Assembly (NCBI GenBank): GCA_015231345.1
Contig: JADGBV010000005.1
Location: 1 to 34,153, forward strand
Origin: Planctomycetota bacterium
GTDB lineage: Bacteria; Planctomycetota; JADGBV01
Reading direction: 5' to 3'
DNA length: 34,153 nt
In this document: in pieces, positions 18,990 through 28,283 of the stretch
How positions within the stretch are numbered: position 1 is the first letter of the stretch
How the letters are laid out: every line of letters begins with the position of its first letter
Program-made: the position numbers and the translations under genes
Notes under the pieces: model-generated
The model's database searches: none
What the model was told of the DNA's origin: nothing
The model's input: only the letters and a program-made list of their open reading frames with translations

Positions 18990-20300
18990 TTAGCTAAATT
19001 TCCTCGGAACCCTCATAAACAAACCAAGGACAAAGACACTCAGGGGCAAAATCGAAAGGATCTTGAATCCCAGAGAAAAATCGCCACTACCTTTGAGGGT
19101 TAGGGCTAAAAAAGAAGGGCCAAGGCTACTGCCGATCACCACGAGTGACATACAATGTCCAGAAATAGCACCAATATATTTTCTGCCAAAATAATTAGGA
19201 AGGGCAACAGAAGATAGAGGGCAAAATAACCCTCCACTAATCCCCAAACAAAAGACAAGGCTCCAATAACCCATGGGAGAAGCCAAATTGCTCGTCTGAA
19301 AACAGCCAATGCCAAGGCAAGTCATCATGAGCATCACTAACCAGTGAACAGGCCAATGATCACAGTACCAACCACCCAAAAAACCAACTAGAGTTGCGAT
19401 AATAGATATGGGAAAGAATATGGCAAAAGCCTCTTGCCCACTAAGCCCCTGACCCATGGCGAGAGCTTCTAGGTGAAAAGTCAAAGCCGTAATCACCAGA
19501 GCCTGGCTGAACAAGGCTAAACACACACCCCAAAAAGCTGAGGCTTTCTTCGCTTGAGACCAGTCGAAGGACTCAATGCCTTCATCCACGCTATCTTCAT
19601 CGTCACCCAATTGAGTTCTAGCTGGAGCGCCATCCATTCTTAAATCGCAGGATTCAGGGGTGCTTCTATAGAGAAGCCAACAAAGAAAACTCATAATCAT
19701 GCTAGCAAATAAGCCGAGGCCAACCCAAGAGTTCCTCCAGCCATATTGACTGACACAATAAAACAGAAATTGGGGCGCTAAGCCAAAGGCAAAACTCACA
19801 AAAAGGCCAGAGCACCCATTCACAAGTCCACGCCGACGCTGAAACCATTTGGATATCATGGTGCGACTGACCATTGTGAGAATTCCTTGGCCGCTAAAGC
19901 GTAACATAAAGAAAAGCAAGAGTAAGAGAAAGAAGGTGCCAATCATTTCGCCACCCAGCAAAGTAGCCAAATCATCAACTTGGCTAAAAACTAAAAGAGT
20001 GACCCCAAGGCAAAAACTGGCCAAAATTCCCATAAGGCGATCGCCGAGTCGGTCGTAGATTTTTCCCGCATAAGGCAACAAAAGCCCGCTGGCCAAAGTG
20101 CCACCCAGATAGGCATGGCTCAACCAACTGCGTGAAATGGGCAGAACGGACAAGAGATCTTCGTTAAATGCGGAAACCCCCATGGTCTGCCCTGGAATAC
20201 TGGTAATCACCCCCAAAGTCCCGGCAAAAGCGATAACCCAGCCATAAAAAAGAGGAGATTTCTTAGGGCTAAAGGGGAAATGGGGAGAGAGGAGCTTCAT
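18990..20300 (-). CDS. MFS transporter
   Basis: FYGWVIAFAGTLGVITSIPGQTMGVSAFNEDL...LPYAGKIYDRLGDRLMG and about 12 hydrophobic segments. ATG at 20300 (MKLLSPHFPFSPKKSPLFYGW) is preferred; the track's start at 20441 adds residues encoded by a low-complexity pentamer repeat. Confidence 0.88.
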   Translation of the reverse strand: MKLLSPHFPFSPKKSPLFYGWVIAFAGTLGVITSIPGQTMGVSAFNEDLLSVLPISRSWLSHAYLGGTLASGLLLPYAGKIYDRLGDRLMGILASFCLGVTLLVFSQVDDLATLLGGEMIGTFFLLLLLFFMLRFSGQGILTMVSRTMISKWFQRRRGLVNGCSGLFVSFAFGLAPQFLFYCVSQYGWRNSWVGLGLFASMIMSFLCWLLYRSTPESCDLRMDGAPARTQLGDDEDSVDEGIESFDWSQAKKASAFWGVCLALFSQALVITALTFHLEALAMGQGLSGQEAFAIFFPISIIATLVGFLGGWYCDHWPVHWLVMLMMTCLGIGCFQTSNLASPMGYWSLVFCLGISGGLFCPLSSVALPNYFGRKYIGAISGHCMSLVVIGSSLGPSFLALTLKGSGDFSLGFKILSILPLSVFVLGLFMRVPRKFS

Positions 20301-20302
20301 AA

Positions 20303-20320
20303 TGAGCTGATAATAGCTCA
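20303..20320. repeat. Inverted repeat TGAGCT-gataat-AGCTCA just upstream of the MFS ATG
   Basis: 6-bp perfect arms separated by 6 nt, directly abutting the preferred MFS start. Confidence 0.4.
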
Positions 20321-20390
20321 AGTGCTCTTTTTGATAGGGAATCGAATAATAGCCCAGTGCATATTTCACGCCATACATAGCTGAGTTGAG

Positions 20391-20485
20391 TCGAATTGAG
20401 TTGAGCTGGACAGTACTAGATTGAGCGAATCTGAGCGACACTAAGTTAGGCTGAGCGGAGCTACGCTAAGCTAAGACAATTTGAA
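20391..20485. repeat. Degenerate pentanucleotide tandem repeat (consensus CTGAG/TTGAG, about 19 units)
   Basis: In register: ctgag ttgag tcgaa ttgag ttgag ctgga cagta ctaga ttgag cgaat ctgag cgaca ctaag ttagg ctgag cggag ctacg ctaag ctaag. Confidence 0.75.
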
Positions 20486-20530
20486 GAAGTGACGAGAGCC
20501 ATAGCCTAGCAGCAAAAAACGATTTCCCTA

Positions 20531-21049
20531 ATGACCCTAGAAGTCCTACTCCAAACACTCAACACTGAGTTCCTAAACAACTACCAAACTCAACTGCTAG
20601 GTGGATTCGCCGAGCCCTTCTACAAAGCACACCAAGGCAAAAAATGGGCTGAAATACAGTTTAGAGAAGATTTCTTTCGTTCTGCTCTTCATGAACTCGC
20701 TCATTGGTGCGTTGCTGGCAAGGAACGCCGTGGCAAAGACGACTTCGGTTACTGGTACGTGCCCGATGGCCGTAATGACGAAGATCAAGAATTATTTTAT
20801 AAAGTGGAAGTGAAGCCCCAAGCAATCGAGTGGGCTTTTTCCGTTATTTGCGATGTGCCCTTCGATTTGAGCTTAGATAATTTAGCTGGCCAACCAAAGG
20901 GGGTGGCACCATTTCGCAGGAATGTAAAGATTCAAGTTCAGCAATATCTAGAGGAAGGCTTTCCTGAGCGAACAGCCAAAATACTCGCCCTATTGGCCAC
21001 TCGGGGCCAACCACTAGAATCACTCCAGGCTACTCACCTCGACTTCTGA
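20531..21049 (+). CDS. epmC: Elongation factor P hydroxylase-like protein (EpmC/YfcM family)
   Basis: FREDFFRSALHELAHWCVAGKERRGKDDFGYWYVPDGRNDEDQELFYKVEVKPQAIEWAFSVICDVPFDLSLDNLAG closely follows the recalled EpmC/YfcM pattern (ALHEIAHWCIAG..RR...DFGYWYCPDGRD...VEVKPQA). Confidence 0.9.
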   Translation: MTLEVLLQTLNTEFLNNYQTQLLGGFAEPFYKAHQGKKWAEIQFREDFFRSALHELAHWCVAGKERRGKDDFGYWYVPDGRNDEDQELFYKVEVKPQAIEWAFSVICDVPFDLSLDNLAGQPKGVAPFRRNVKIQVQQYLEEGFPERTAKILALLATRGQPLESLQATHLDF

Positions 21050-21191
21050 AATCAATCAATATATAGCTCAAATAGGCTTTAATGTGAAAGTTCAAGAGTC
21101 AGGGCTCCATACGATGTAAAAGCTTAAGAGTCATTGACCGCTAGCTCAGGCGAATAAACTCAATATAGTTCGTAAAATAATTTTACATCAA

Positions 21192-24100
21192 ATGACTCAT
21201 CCCGAGCCCAATAGCCCTCAGAGGCTTAATCAGGAAATCCAAGAGATGATGCTTCAAGGCATCAGTCTGGACTCAACTCTGGCAGATCCTGTTATCGATT
21301 ATCTCCTTGCCGAGCAAAAAAAGAAGAGCGACTCGCCTGATTTAGAGGGACTTATCCCCTTATACGAGAATCTCTATGAGAAAGAACGGGCATTAGAAGA
21401 GAGCAATTCAGAGCCGCCACGGGGTAACCTTTCTCAGTTCAGAAATAAACTTAAGCTTCATAGCCTTAAGCTGATTCAGCAACAAAAAGACAAACTAACC
21501 TACTCCCATTTACCAACACCCAATAGTTTAGGCCAGGATTTCACCCTCCCATCAGTGGGTCTTCCTGAGGCTGTTCACTATGATGAGCTCACGGAAAATT
21601 ACCTGGAATGCGTAGCCGACTTGCGATTTCTGGCCCAAAACGAACATTTATGGACCCCTGAAATCGAAGACTCTCTAGAGAAGACTAGAAATTCGCTGAG
21701 CAAAGCTTTAGGGGAATGGCTCAACTTCAGAAAAGGCTTGCAAGAACTGGAGGATGGAGCGAAAAGCCCTGAAGTTGTCGATCAAATCAATTCTCTCGAA
21801 GTGCTTTTCAAAGAGAATTCACAATGGCAGCACAATGAATTACACCAGGCTGTTATGGAGAAGTTTCCGACAGACTCGGCTCTTACCTGGCTAGGCATTG
21901 CCGCTCTATGTGAAGACTATCCCAAAGAAAGCATAGCCTTAATGTCCAGGGCCAAGAACTGGATGGCCCTTCAACTCCTAACCCATAAGTCACCCAGTCA
22001 GCAGCACGAGCTTCGCTGGCAAGCCTCTCTCTGCTTAGGTTTAGGTGCACCGTGCCAAGCTGAACTCAAATTAACCCAACACTGGCTGAAAGAAAAGCTC
22101 AATAATCTATGTGGCTGGGACAAAGCCAATAATCTATGGGATGAAAACCAAGCAGAAATAGAAGGCTTAGTCAGCGCACAAGCTCTCGAAGTGAGTCAAG
22201 GAAAAGTCAGCGATGAGGCCGATTTTCGACGTAGAGTTCTGAGTAAAATCGATGACCAACCAAGCACTCCCTCCGATAAAGTGGTCGCAATGGAAAGCCT
22301 AGTGGAAATGGGTACGGAGGTGGCAATGGCCGAAGAAGGCCTAAGCGACCTACAGGAGCCTATCGCCCAAGCCATTATGGATAAAGGGCTCGGTAAAGTG
22401 AATATTCCCAAAAACATCAAACTGAAGGACCATGAAGGGCCCAAAAGCAAAACGAAACACAAGGTAAGAGAAGCAAGCCCCACTATTTGGACAACCACTA
22501 TTTGGCCTTTTATACAACAAAACCTTGTTCTGGTCCTGGCTCCAACCTTTATCTTTTTTGGCATTTTATTACTGCTCTTTTCCCTTTGGGACCAACAACC
22601 CGCCGTGCGCTATGCTTTGGCGCCAGCCACTTTAGTGGCAGCGGCTTGGGCGCTACATCGCATTGCCCTTTGGTTAAAAAATCAGAAATTGCCCTCTTCT
22701 GTCCCTGTGGCTCTCTTGCAGGGAGTGAGTGTATTATTAGCTCCCATGAGTTTCCTTATGGTGGCCCTCTTATCATCTGATTTTGAAATTAACACTTCAC
22801 TTAGAGTTGGAGGTTCAATAGCTCTCAGTGCGGCATTACTTGGTTCTTGGCGTTGGTTATTCAAAAGTATAGCACTAAGTTCTCATAAAGAATCCGCCTC
22901 CCGCTATTGTCGAAATCTACTTATCATCAATGCCCTTGTATTACTCCTCCCCCTGACCCGATTTGGAGGTCTAGAAGGAAGTGTCATTTCGGATTTTTGG
23001 ATGCGCTCCCTGCTGGTCTCTGGTTTCTACGGAGGCTTCGCCTGGCTACTGTTCGACCTACGCTCAGTCTTTTACAAAGTGATGGACGATAAAATCCTTC
23101 AACAAAAAGTCATTCCTCTGTTCTACACCTTAACAAGCTTAGGAACTTTCGCCTTAGTCTGGACTTTAACCCATATCCGACTTGAAGCCTTACCTGAGGT
23201 CCACACCTACGGCCCCTTGCTTATAATGCTGGCCGCCCTTCTAGGCATGCTGGAGCAGCGACTTAAAAGCCTGCAAGAATCGGCAAGCCAATTCAAAAGC
23301 ATGGCCTATATGGCCATATTCCTCATAATACTAGGTAATGCCCTGAGTTTATCCCAACCCTATGTGAGAAGCCTTGCTCTCTTCCTATCGGCTGGAGTCT
23401 GCCTACTTCAGGGCAAAAGGCGACAAGATAGCCTTCACAGCGAAATCGCCATGGCCTTATTTTCACTCGCTACAGCTTCGCTATCTTTATTACCCTGGTT
23501 CAGTCCAGTCACCTTCCCCTATTTAATGCTAGCCATTTCCCTTGTCTGGGGAGGGCTTTCCTGCCGCCAAAGTTCACTTCTACTAAAAGCTGCTGCTAGT
23601 AAAGTCTATTTCCCCATATTAACCTTATCCCTTCTCACTTCACTGATAGGGCAATACCACTTAGCTGACCCCACGTTGCCATGGGGAATTGCCTTTTTGG
23701 CAATGGGCCTACAAGCTGGTTATTTTGCCAGCAAAAAGGATAGCTTATTTCAGCTTCATGCAGCATTAAGTATGATATGCCTCTCTTTGCCCTACTTGGG
23801 CTTCGCTAATATAAATGCTCATTCACTGCAGGGCAATACCATGACTTTTGCTTTATCCTTAGTGGGATTAGTTTGGTTAGGCCTATGCACTAAAAGCCAA
23901 CAAAACCTCATTAAAGATTCTCGCTCAACGGTTTTATGGGCTTTGGGAATGATGGCTCTAAGTTTAATGATATCAAGTATATTCAGTGGCGATGGCAAGG
24001 GAGCCGAAGGGTTGCAACAGCAATTCATTATATTAGGCCCCCTTCTCATGAGCGCTATTATGCTAATGGCAGCATATTTTGCCCAGTCCTATTTACCCGT

Positions 24101-27100
24101 CATCGCATCACTCGTTATCATCATTTTGATATTTCCAGAAATCAAAGATCACTACAGCATTGTAATGAAAAGCGGATTGGGTTCGTCCTGCTCTGCACTG
24201 GGATTTTTGCTACTAACCACGTTCCTGTCCCGGTGGTCATTCCTAACTCGAGAACCTAAGGGGGATCTGATCTGGAGACAAAAGGAGTTCCCCTTAAGAG
24301 CTAAAGGTGCAGCTCTATTCGTAAAGCCTTTACTTGCTGCCGCTTTATTTTTAGTGCTTAGAGTCATATCATGGTCTTACCCCACAATTACAATAGCCAG
24401 TCCCATAGGAGAAGTGGGAGAAAAGACCTTATTGGCTTTAATGCTGGGAGGCTGCTCACTACACTGGTTAGCTCGAAGTTATTCCCGCCCCATCCTCATA
24501 CCTTTGGGTCAGATCGCTCTTTCAGTGGGAGCCATCCATGGATCAATACTCATGATCGGCTGGCACTCCCTAGCCTGGGCCTTACCATTAGTTTGGCTAC
24601 TTTGTGAAGCGCCTCTTAAGGCCTACTTAGTCTTGGGCAAAACTCAACCAGAAGAGAGAGGGAGTCATCTTCAATCCGGCTTACGATATGTCTATATTAC
24701 GGTGAGCCTTTTTGCAATATACCCCCTCTACAGCTTAGATTTATGGACAACACCCCTCTCCACTTGGGGATGTCTACTCTCTTTAACAATACCGTCATTA
24801 CTAGCACTAAAGATCGGCTGGAGAAAAACCAACAAAGTGCTACTTTACGCTGCATTTCTACTCCTATGGCAAGTCATGGCTCTTGCAGTTACGGGAGGCG
24901 ATCCTTGCTATTTATTACTAGAAGAGGAAAGCCTATTCCCCTTGGGAACAGCCCTTCTTATTGGTGGATTAAGCTTACTCAACTTTTATTGGGAGCGACG
25001 CTTTGAACTCACACGATACCGCTGGTTGACGAGTCTTTTACCATGCTTAGCACTTATTTGTCTCGTGGCATCCACTAGGAATATACTTAACCTTATCAAT
25101 ATAAGCAGCATTTATAGCACTATCCATTCGGTAGAATTGGCGCTCTGGGCATTCTCTTTATTCATTATAGGTCGCTTCCTAAACCTATCAGCTCTTTGGC
25201 TGATTTCCCTTGGCATTCTAAGTATACTTATATACGGTTTGCCTGATTCTCTCAAGGCATTGCCTCTGGCCAGTTTAAGTGTCGCTTTGGCAGGGCTATC
25301 GTCTCTTATCAGTAAATACCCAATCTTATCACAACCTCGCTACCCTTTCCTGGGCGAAAAGACCTCAAGCGTACGTCCTCTCTTCCTACTACCAGCTTCT
25401 TCCTTAGCACTTTCTATTGTAGTGATCCTATTATCTTTTCGCCAAGTCCCTGAGGTCATGACCATAGAGTCCTGCTTGGCACTACTTCCCCTGCTCATCT
25501 CCGCTTACTTTGCTGCACCTTGCCTGACAATGAATCGTGCAACAACAGTGGCCTTAGCCTGGCTTGTCCTTTTATTAGGAGTCTTTTTCTCTCTGAATGA
25601 CTACTACCCAGTAAGTGTTTGGTTTGGCAGCATTAAGACCCCTCATGTTATTATGGTAGCTCTCAGTTCATTCCTTTTGAGCACAGCTCTATTCAATCGC
25701 TTCATCTCAATCAAAAGTCCTTCTTTCCACCTATTACGCTCTCTTTCTGCTTTCCTTATTATCCTCCTCGCAGTGCTTACCTATTTGGCCACTCGCCAAG
25801 TTGAAGGGCTTCCCTGGCCTCGTTTATTAACAACAGGAACAGTTTGCTTATTGGCAGCATTACATTTTCGCTTTATGGTGCCCGATGAAAAGAAATCGCA
25901 AACTTATGCTTTATTTACTTGTGGCATCACCATGAGCATGATGAGTTTTGCCTTTTTATTTCTGGAATACATCTTGGGAAAAGAGGCTTCTCCTGAAACG
26001 GCCTTTAGACTATTAGCGATTCCTCCCGCTTTTTTCTTTCTTCGGAGTGAGAAAAATCATTTTCAAAATCAGATTGTTCAATCTTCCCGCAATTCAGCCT
26101 TAGTCCTTTTATTGATACTTCTTGGCTTTTATGTCTATCAGCCCCTTTTAAAGTTTATGATGTTTCCCGATCTGGACTTAAGCATTCTTCATTATAGCAT
26201 TCATGCCCTCGTTCCCCTATTGGTAGGTTTTGCCCTATTGCGCCTTCATGCCCTAGGCACAGACCTCAATTGGTGTATTCCCGGCTTAATCAGTGTGAAT
26301 GCAGGGTTATTCTTCCTGATTAGCAGAGCCCTTAATTGGTCTTTTCTCCAAGATACCGGAAAGATAAGTTTACTCGCAAGTGGGTTTAGTCTGCTTTTAC
26401 TTCTACTCCTACACCTCCCATCACCAGTGCGCAAAGGCTTACAGGCCCTGGGACGTTTTAATAATGATCAGTGGGCAGTTTTACTCAGAGTGAATGATTT
26501 ATTTTGTGCATTGGCTTGCCATATTCTATTTCTCCAATCTCTACTAAAAGACAGCCCACATTATCAATATAACCTAATTTCCCTTGCTCTTTTTTGTTTT
26601 GTCGTAGGTCATTTCCGCAAACGCACTTTCTTTTTTCACTTAGCCCTTATTGAAATCGCTATAGTGGTGACCACTATCACAGGAACCCTATGGCCGAGCT
26701 TGCTCTTTTATCTTGCCCTTTTTGTGGCAGAACGATTCTATTGGCATAAATTCTTTCCTAAAAGAGAAGGTTTCTTTCAATTATGGATACTTATTGCTAC
26801 CGTCTTAGTCTTAGGCGTGCTATGGGGAGAGAGTTACAGTAAAAGCATAAGAGGATTCACCATGGGTTTGTTATGGTTAGGCGCTCTAGCTGTACCTCTA
26901 GGGGTCAAAGAAAGCTTAGGACGAATGGTACGAATATTAGGCAGTCTAATCTTATATCTCCCCTCTTTAATGTTTTTCCTCATAGGAGGCCTTAGTCAGT
27001 GGGGTAATATTCCTCGATCCTTACTAATAATAGCCGCGACCACTGCTTTTATTCAGTTTAAAGGTCAAGAAGCTGCCAGTTGGTTTACATGGAGAAGCAA

Positions 27101-28187
27101 GAAACGCCTACACTTACTCGATGCTGCTTTATCCTTCTTAAATGGGAAATATGCTCGATCCTTATTGACCTTGCAGCTTATTGTTAGCCTGGCTGTTCTC
27201 GCCTTTCAGGTGGCAATGATCCAAGAAGTCTTTGGCATACCTAGTTATGCTTTTCGCAGTTTATACATACTGCATATTGGTTTAATTGCCTATTGGGGTT
27301 TCATGGCTCGTAAAAGCGGCCAGATAATGCCCACTCTAATCACTCAAACCCTTTTAGGAGTTTTAGTCGAAGCCCTTCTTCATCATAGCATTACTCACTT
27401 TGCCTTTGAGCAAAGTGATGCTTTGCGTATGTTCACCTGGACTGCCATTGCATTTGGAGCCACTGCCATGGAGCCCTTTATGCAAAAATCTGAACGTGGA
27501 GTCCTTCTACCCATCAGGTTTTCCTTAATCGCCCTCCCACTCATTACTGCTGGCTATGCCTTTGCGTACCCTGGAGCTAGGGAGCATTTACCACTCGTCA
27601 TCATGCTCTACTCGGTGCTTTTTAGCTGGAAAGCAGCCAGTACAAAGGACCGCTTCTCATTAGGTTATGCCTTTATTGGTTATACCGCCTGCCTACTTAT
27701 GTACTTCTCCCGTCATCAAATTTTTAATATCCAAGCCTACTTAACACCCTGCTGTATCACCCTATTGATTCTTGTTCAGGTTTTTCGCGATCGGACTTCT
27801 CAGTTCACAGCCAACCTTGTGCGCGGAGCAGTGCTTTTTGCCTTAATGGGACATGCTCTTTACGAGGCCATCATCCATAACATCCACTCTCCACTACCAC
27901 ACTTGATTGTATTAGGAGTGAGTTGCCTATTACTCGCCGTTGCTGCTGGGTTTAGAATCCGTATTTTCGCTTTCACCGGACTTCTTTGCCTACTCAGCGA
28001 CTTATTAGCTCTTTTGGTATTAGTGATTAGCAATATGGACGAATCAGGACTTCGCTTAATTCTAGGCCTAGTGCTCACCTTAGGAGGAGGTTTGCTGTTG
28101 AGCTCTTATATATTATACCGAAAACATAAAGATTTTGTAGATAAATTGACCTTATCTCTCAAAACTCGTTTTAAATCTTGGGAGTAG
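21192..28187 (+). CDS. Giant polytopic membrane protein of unknown function (2331 aa)
   Basis: Single uninterrupted ORF. About 430-residue charged N-terminal region, then about 1900 residues of near-continuous hydrophobic segments. First TM block (LVLAPTFIFFGILLLLFSLWDQQPAVRYALAPATLVAAAWALHRIALWLKNQ) resembles DUF2157/DUF2339-type membrane proteins. Confidence 0.85.
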   Translation: MTHPEPNSPQRLNQEIQEMMLQGISLDSTLADPVIDYLLAEQKKKSDSPDLEGLIPLYENLYEKERALEESNSEPPRGNLSQFRNKLKLHSLKLIQQQKDKLTYSHLPTPNSLGQDFTLPSVGLPEAVHYDELTENYLECVADLRFLAQNEHLWTPEIEDSLEKTRNSLSKALGEWLNFRKGLQELEDGAKSPEVVDQINSLEVLFKENSQWQHNELHQAVMEKFPTDSALTWLGIAALCEDYPKESIALMSRAKNWMALQLLTHKSPSQQHELRWQASLCLGLGAPCQAELKLTQHWLKEKLNNLCGWDKANNLWDENQAEIEGLVSAQALEVSQGKVSDEADFRRRVLSKIDDQPSTPSDKVVAMESLVEMGTEVAMAEEGLSDLQEPIAQAIMDKGLGKVNIPKNIKLKDHEGPKSKTKHKVREASPTIWTTTIWPFIQQNLVLVLAPTFIFFGILLLLFSLWDQQPAVRYALAPATLVAAAWALHRIALWLKNQKLPSSVPVALLQGVSVLLAPMSFLMVALLSSDFEINTSLRVGGSIALSAALLGSWRWLFKSIALSSHKESASRYCRNLLIINALVLLLPLTRFGGLEGSVISDFWMRSLLVSGFYGGFAWLLFDLRSVFYKVMDDKILQQKVIPLFYTLTSLGTFALVWTLTHIRLEALPEVHTYGPLLIMLAALLGMLEQRLKSLQESASQFKSMAYMAIFLIILGNALSLSQPYVRSLALFLSAGVCLLQGKRRQDSLHSEIAMALFSLATASLSLLPWFSPVTFPYLMLAISLVWGGLSCRQSSLLLKAAASKVYFPILTLSLLTSLIGQYHLADPTLPWGIAFLAMGLQAGYFASKKDSLFQLHAALSMICLSLPYLGFANINAHSLQGNTMTFALSLVGLVWLGLCTKSQQNLIKDSRSTVLWALGMMALSLMISSIFSGDGKGAEGLQQQFIILGPLLMSAIMLMAAYFAQSYLPVIASLVIIILIFPEIKDHYSIVMKSGLGSSCSALGFLLLTTFLSRWSFLTREPKGDLIWRQKEFPLRAKGAALFVKPLLAAALFLVLRVISWSYPTITIASPIGEVGEKTLLALMLGGCSLHWLARSYSRPILIPLGQIALSVGAIHGSILMIGWHSLAWALPLVWLLCEAPLKAYLVLGKTQPEERGSHLQSGLRYVYITVSLFAIYPLYSLDLWTTPLSTWGCLLSLTIPSLLALKIGWRKTNKVLLYAAFLLLWQVMALAVTGGDPCYLLLEEESLFPLGTALLIGGLSLLNFYWERRFELTRYRWLTSLLPCLALICLVASTRNILNLINISSIYSTIHSVELALWAFSLFIIGRFLNLSALWLISLGILSILIYGLPDSLKALPLASLSVALAGLSSLISKYPILSQPRYPFLGEKTSSVRPLFLLPASSLALSIVVILLSFRQVPEVMTIESCLALLPLLISAYFAAPCLTMNRATTVALAWLVLLLGVFFSLNDYYPVSVWFGSIKTPHVIMVALSSFLLSTALFNRFISIKSPSFHLLRSLSAFLIILLAVLTYLATRQVEGLPWPRLLTTGTVCLLAALHFRFMVPDEKKSQTYALFTCGITMSMMSFAFLFLEYILGKEASPETAFRLLAIPPAFFFLRSEKNHFQNQIVQSSRNSALVLLLILLGFYVYQPLLKFMMFPDLDLSILHYSIHALVPLLVGFALLRLHALGTDLNWCIPGLISVNAGLFFLISRALNWSFLQDTGKISLLASGFSLLLLLLLHLPSPVRKGLQALGRFNNDQWAVLLRVNDLFCALACHILFLQSLLKDSPHYQYNLISLALFCFVVGHFRKRTFFFHLALIEIAIVVTTITGTLWPSLLFYLALFVAERFYWHKFFPKREGFFQLWILIATVLVLGVLWGESYSKSIRGFTMGLLWLGALAVPLGVKESLGRMVRILGSLILYLPSLMFFLIGGLSQWGNIPRSLLIIAATTAFIQFKGQEAASWFTWRSKKRLHLLDAALSFLNGKYARSLLTLQLIVSLAVLAFQVAMIQEVFGIPSYAFRSLYILHIGLIAYWGFMARKSGQIMPTLITQTLLGVLVEALLHHSITHFAFEQSDALRMFTWTAIAFGATAMEPFMQKSERGVLLPIRFSLIALPLITAGYAFAYPGAREHLPLVIMLYSVLFSWKAASTKDRFSLGYAFIGYTACLLMYFSRHQIFNIQAYLTPCCITLLILVQVFRDRTSQFTANLVRGAVLFALMGHALYEAIIHNIHSPLPHLIVLGVSCLLLAVAAGFRIRIFAFTGLLCLLSDLLALLVLVISNMDESGLRLILGLVLTLGGGLLLSSYILYRKHKDFVDKLTLSLKTRFKSWE

Positions 28188-28283
28188 AAAATCTGGTTCT
28201 GGTGCAAAAATATGGTTTCCTGGACTTACCAAATGTGCGCAATCCCTAAAACCAAATTCAATTTGATTATACCTATATCACCT

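Noticed and set aside
20301-20441. N-terminal extension of the MFS ORF (MSLRFAQSSTVQLNSIRLNSAMYGV...)
   Set aside because: Mostly encoded by the pentamer repeat and unlike MFS N-termini; ATG at 20300 is a better start. Not excluded, and noted in the repeat finding.
22196-22564. Minus-strand ORFs inside the giant membrane protein (for example 122 aa at 22196-22564)
   Set aside because: Overlap a long intact plus-strand ORF and show no recognisable family; likely spurious frames.
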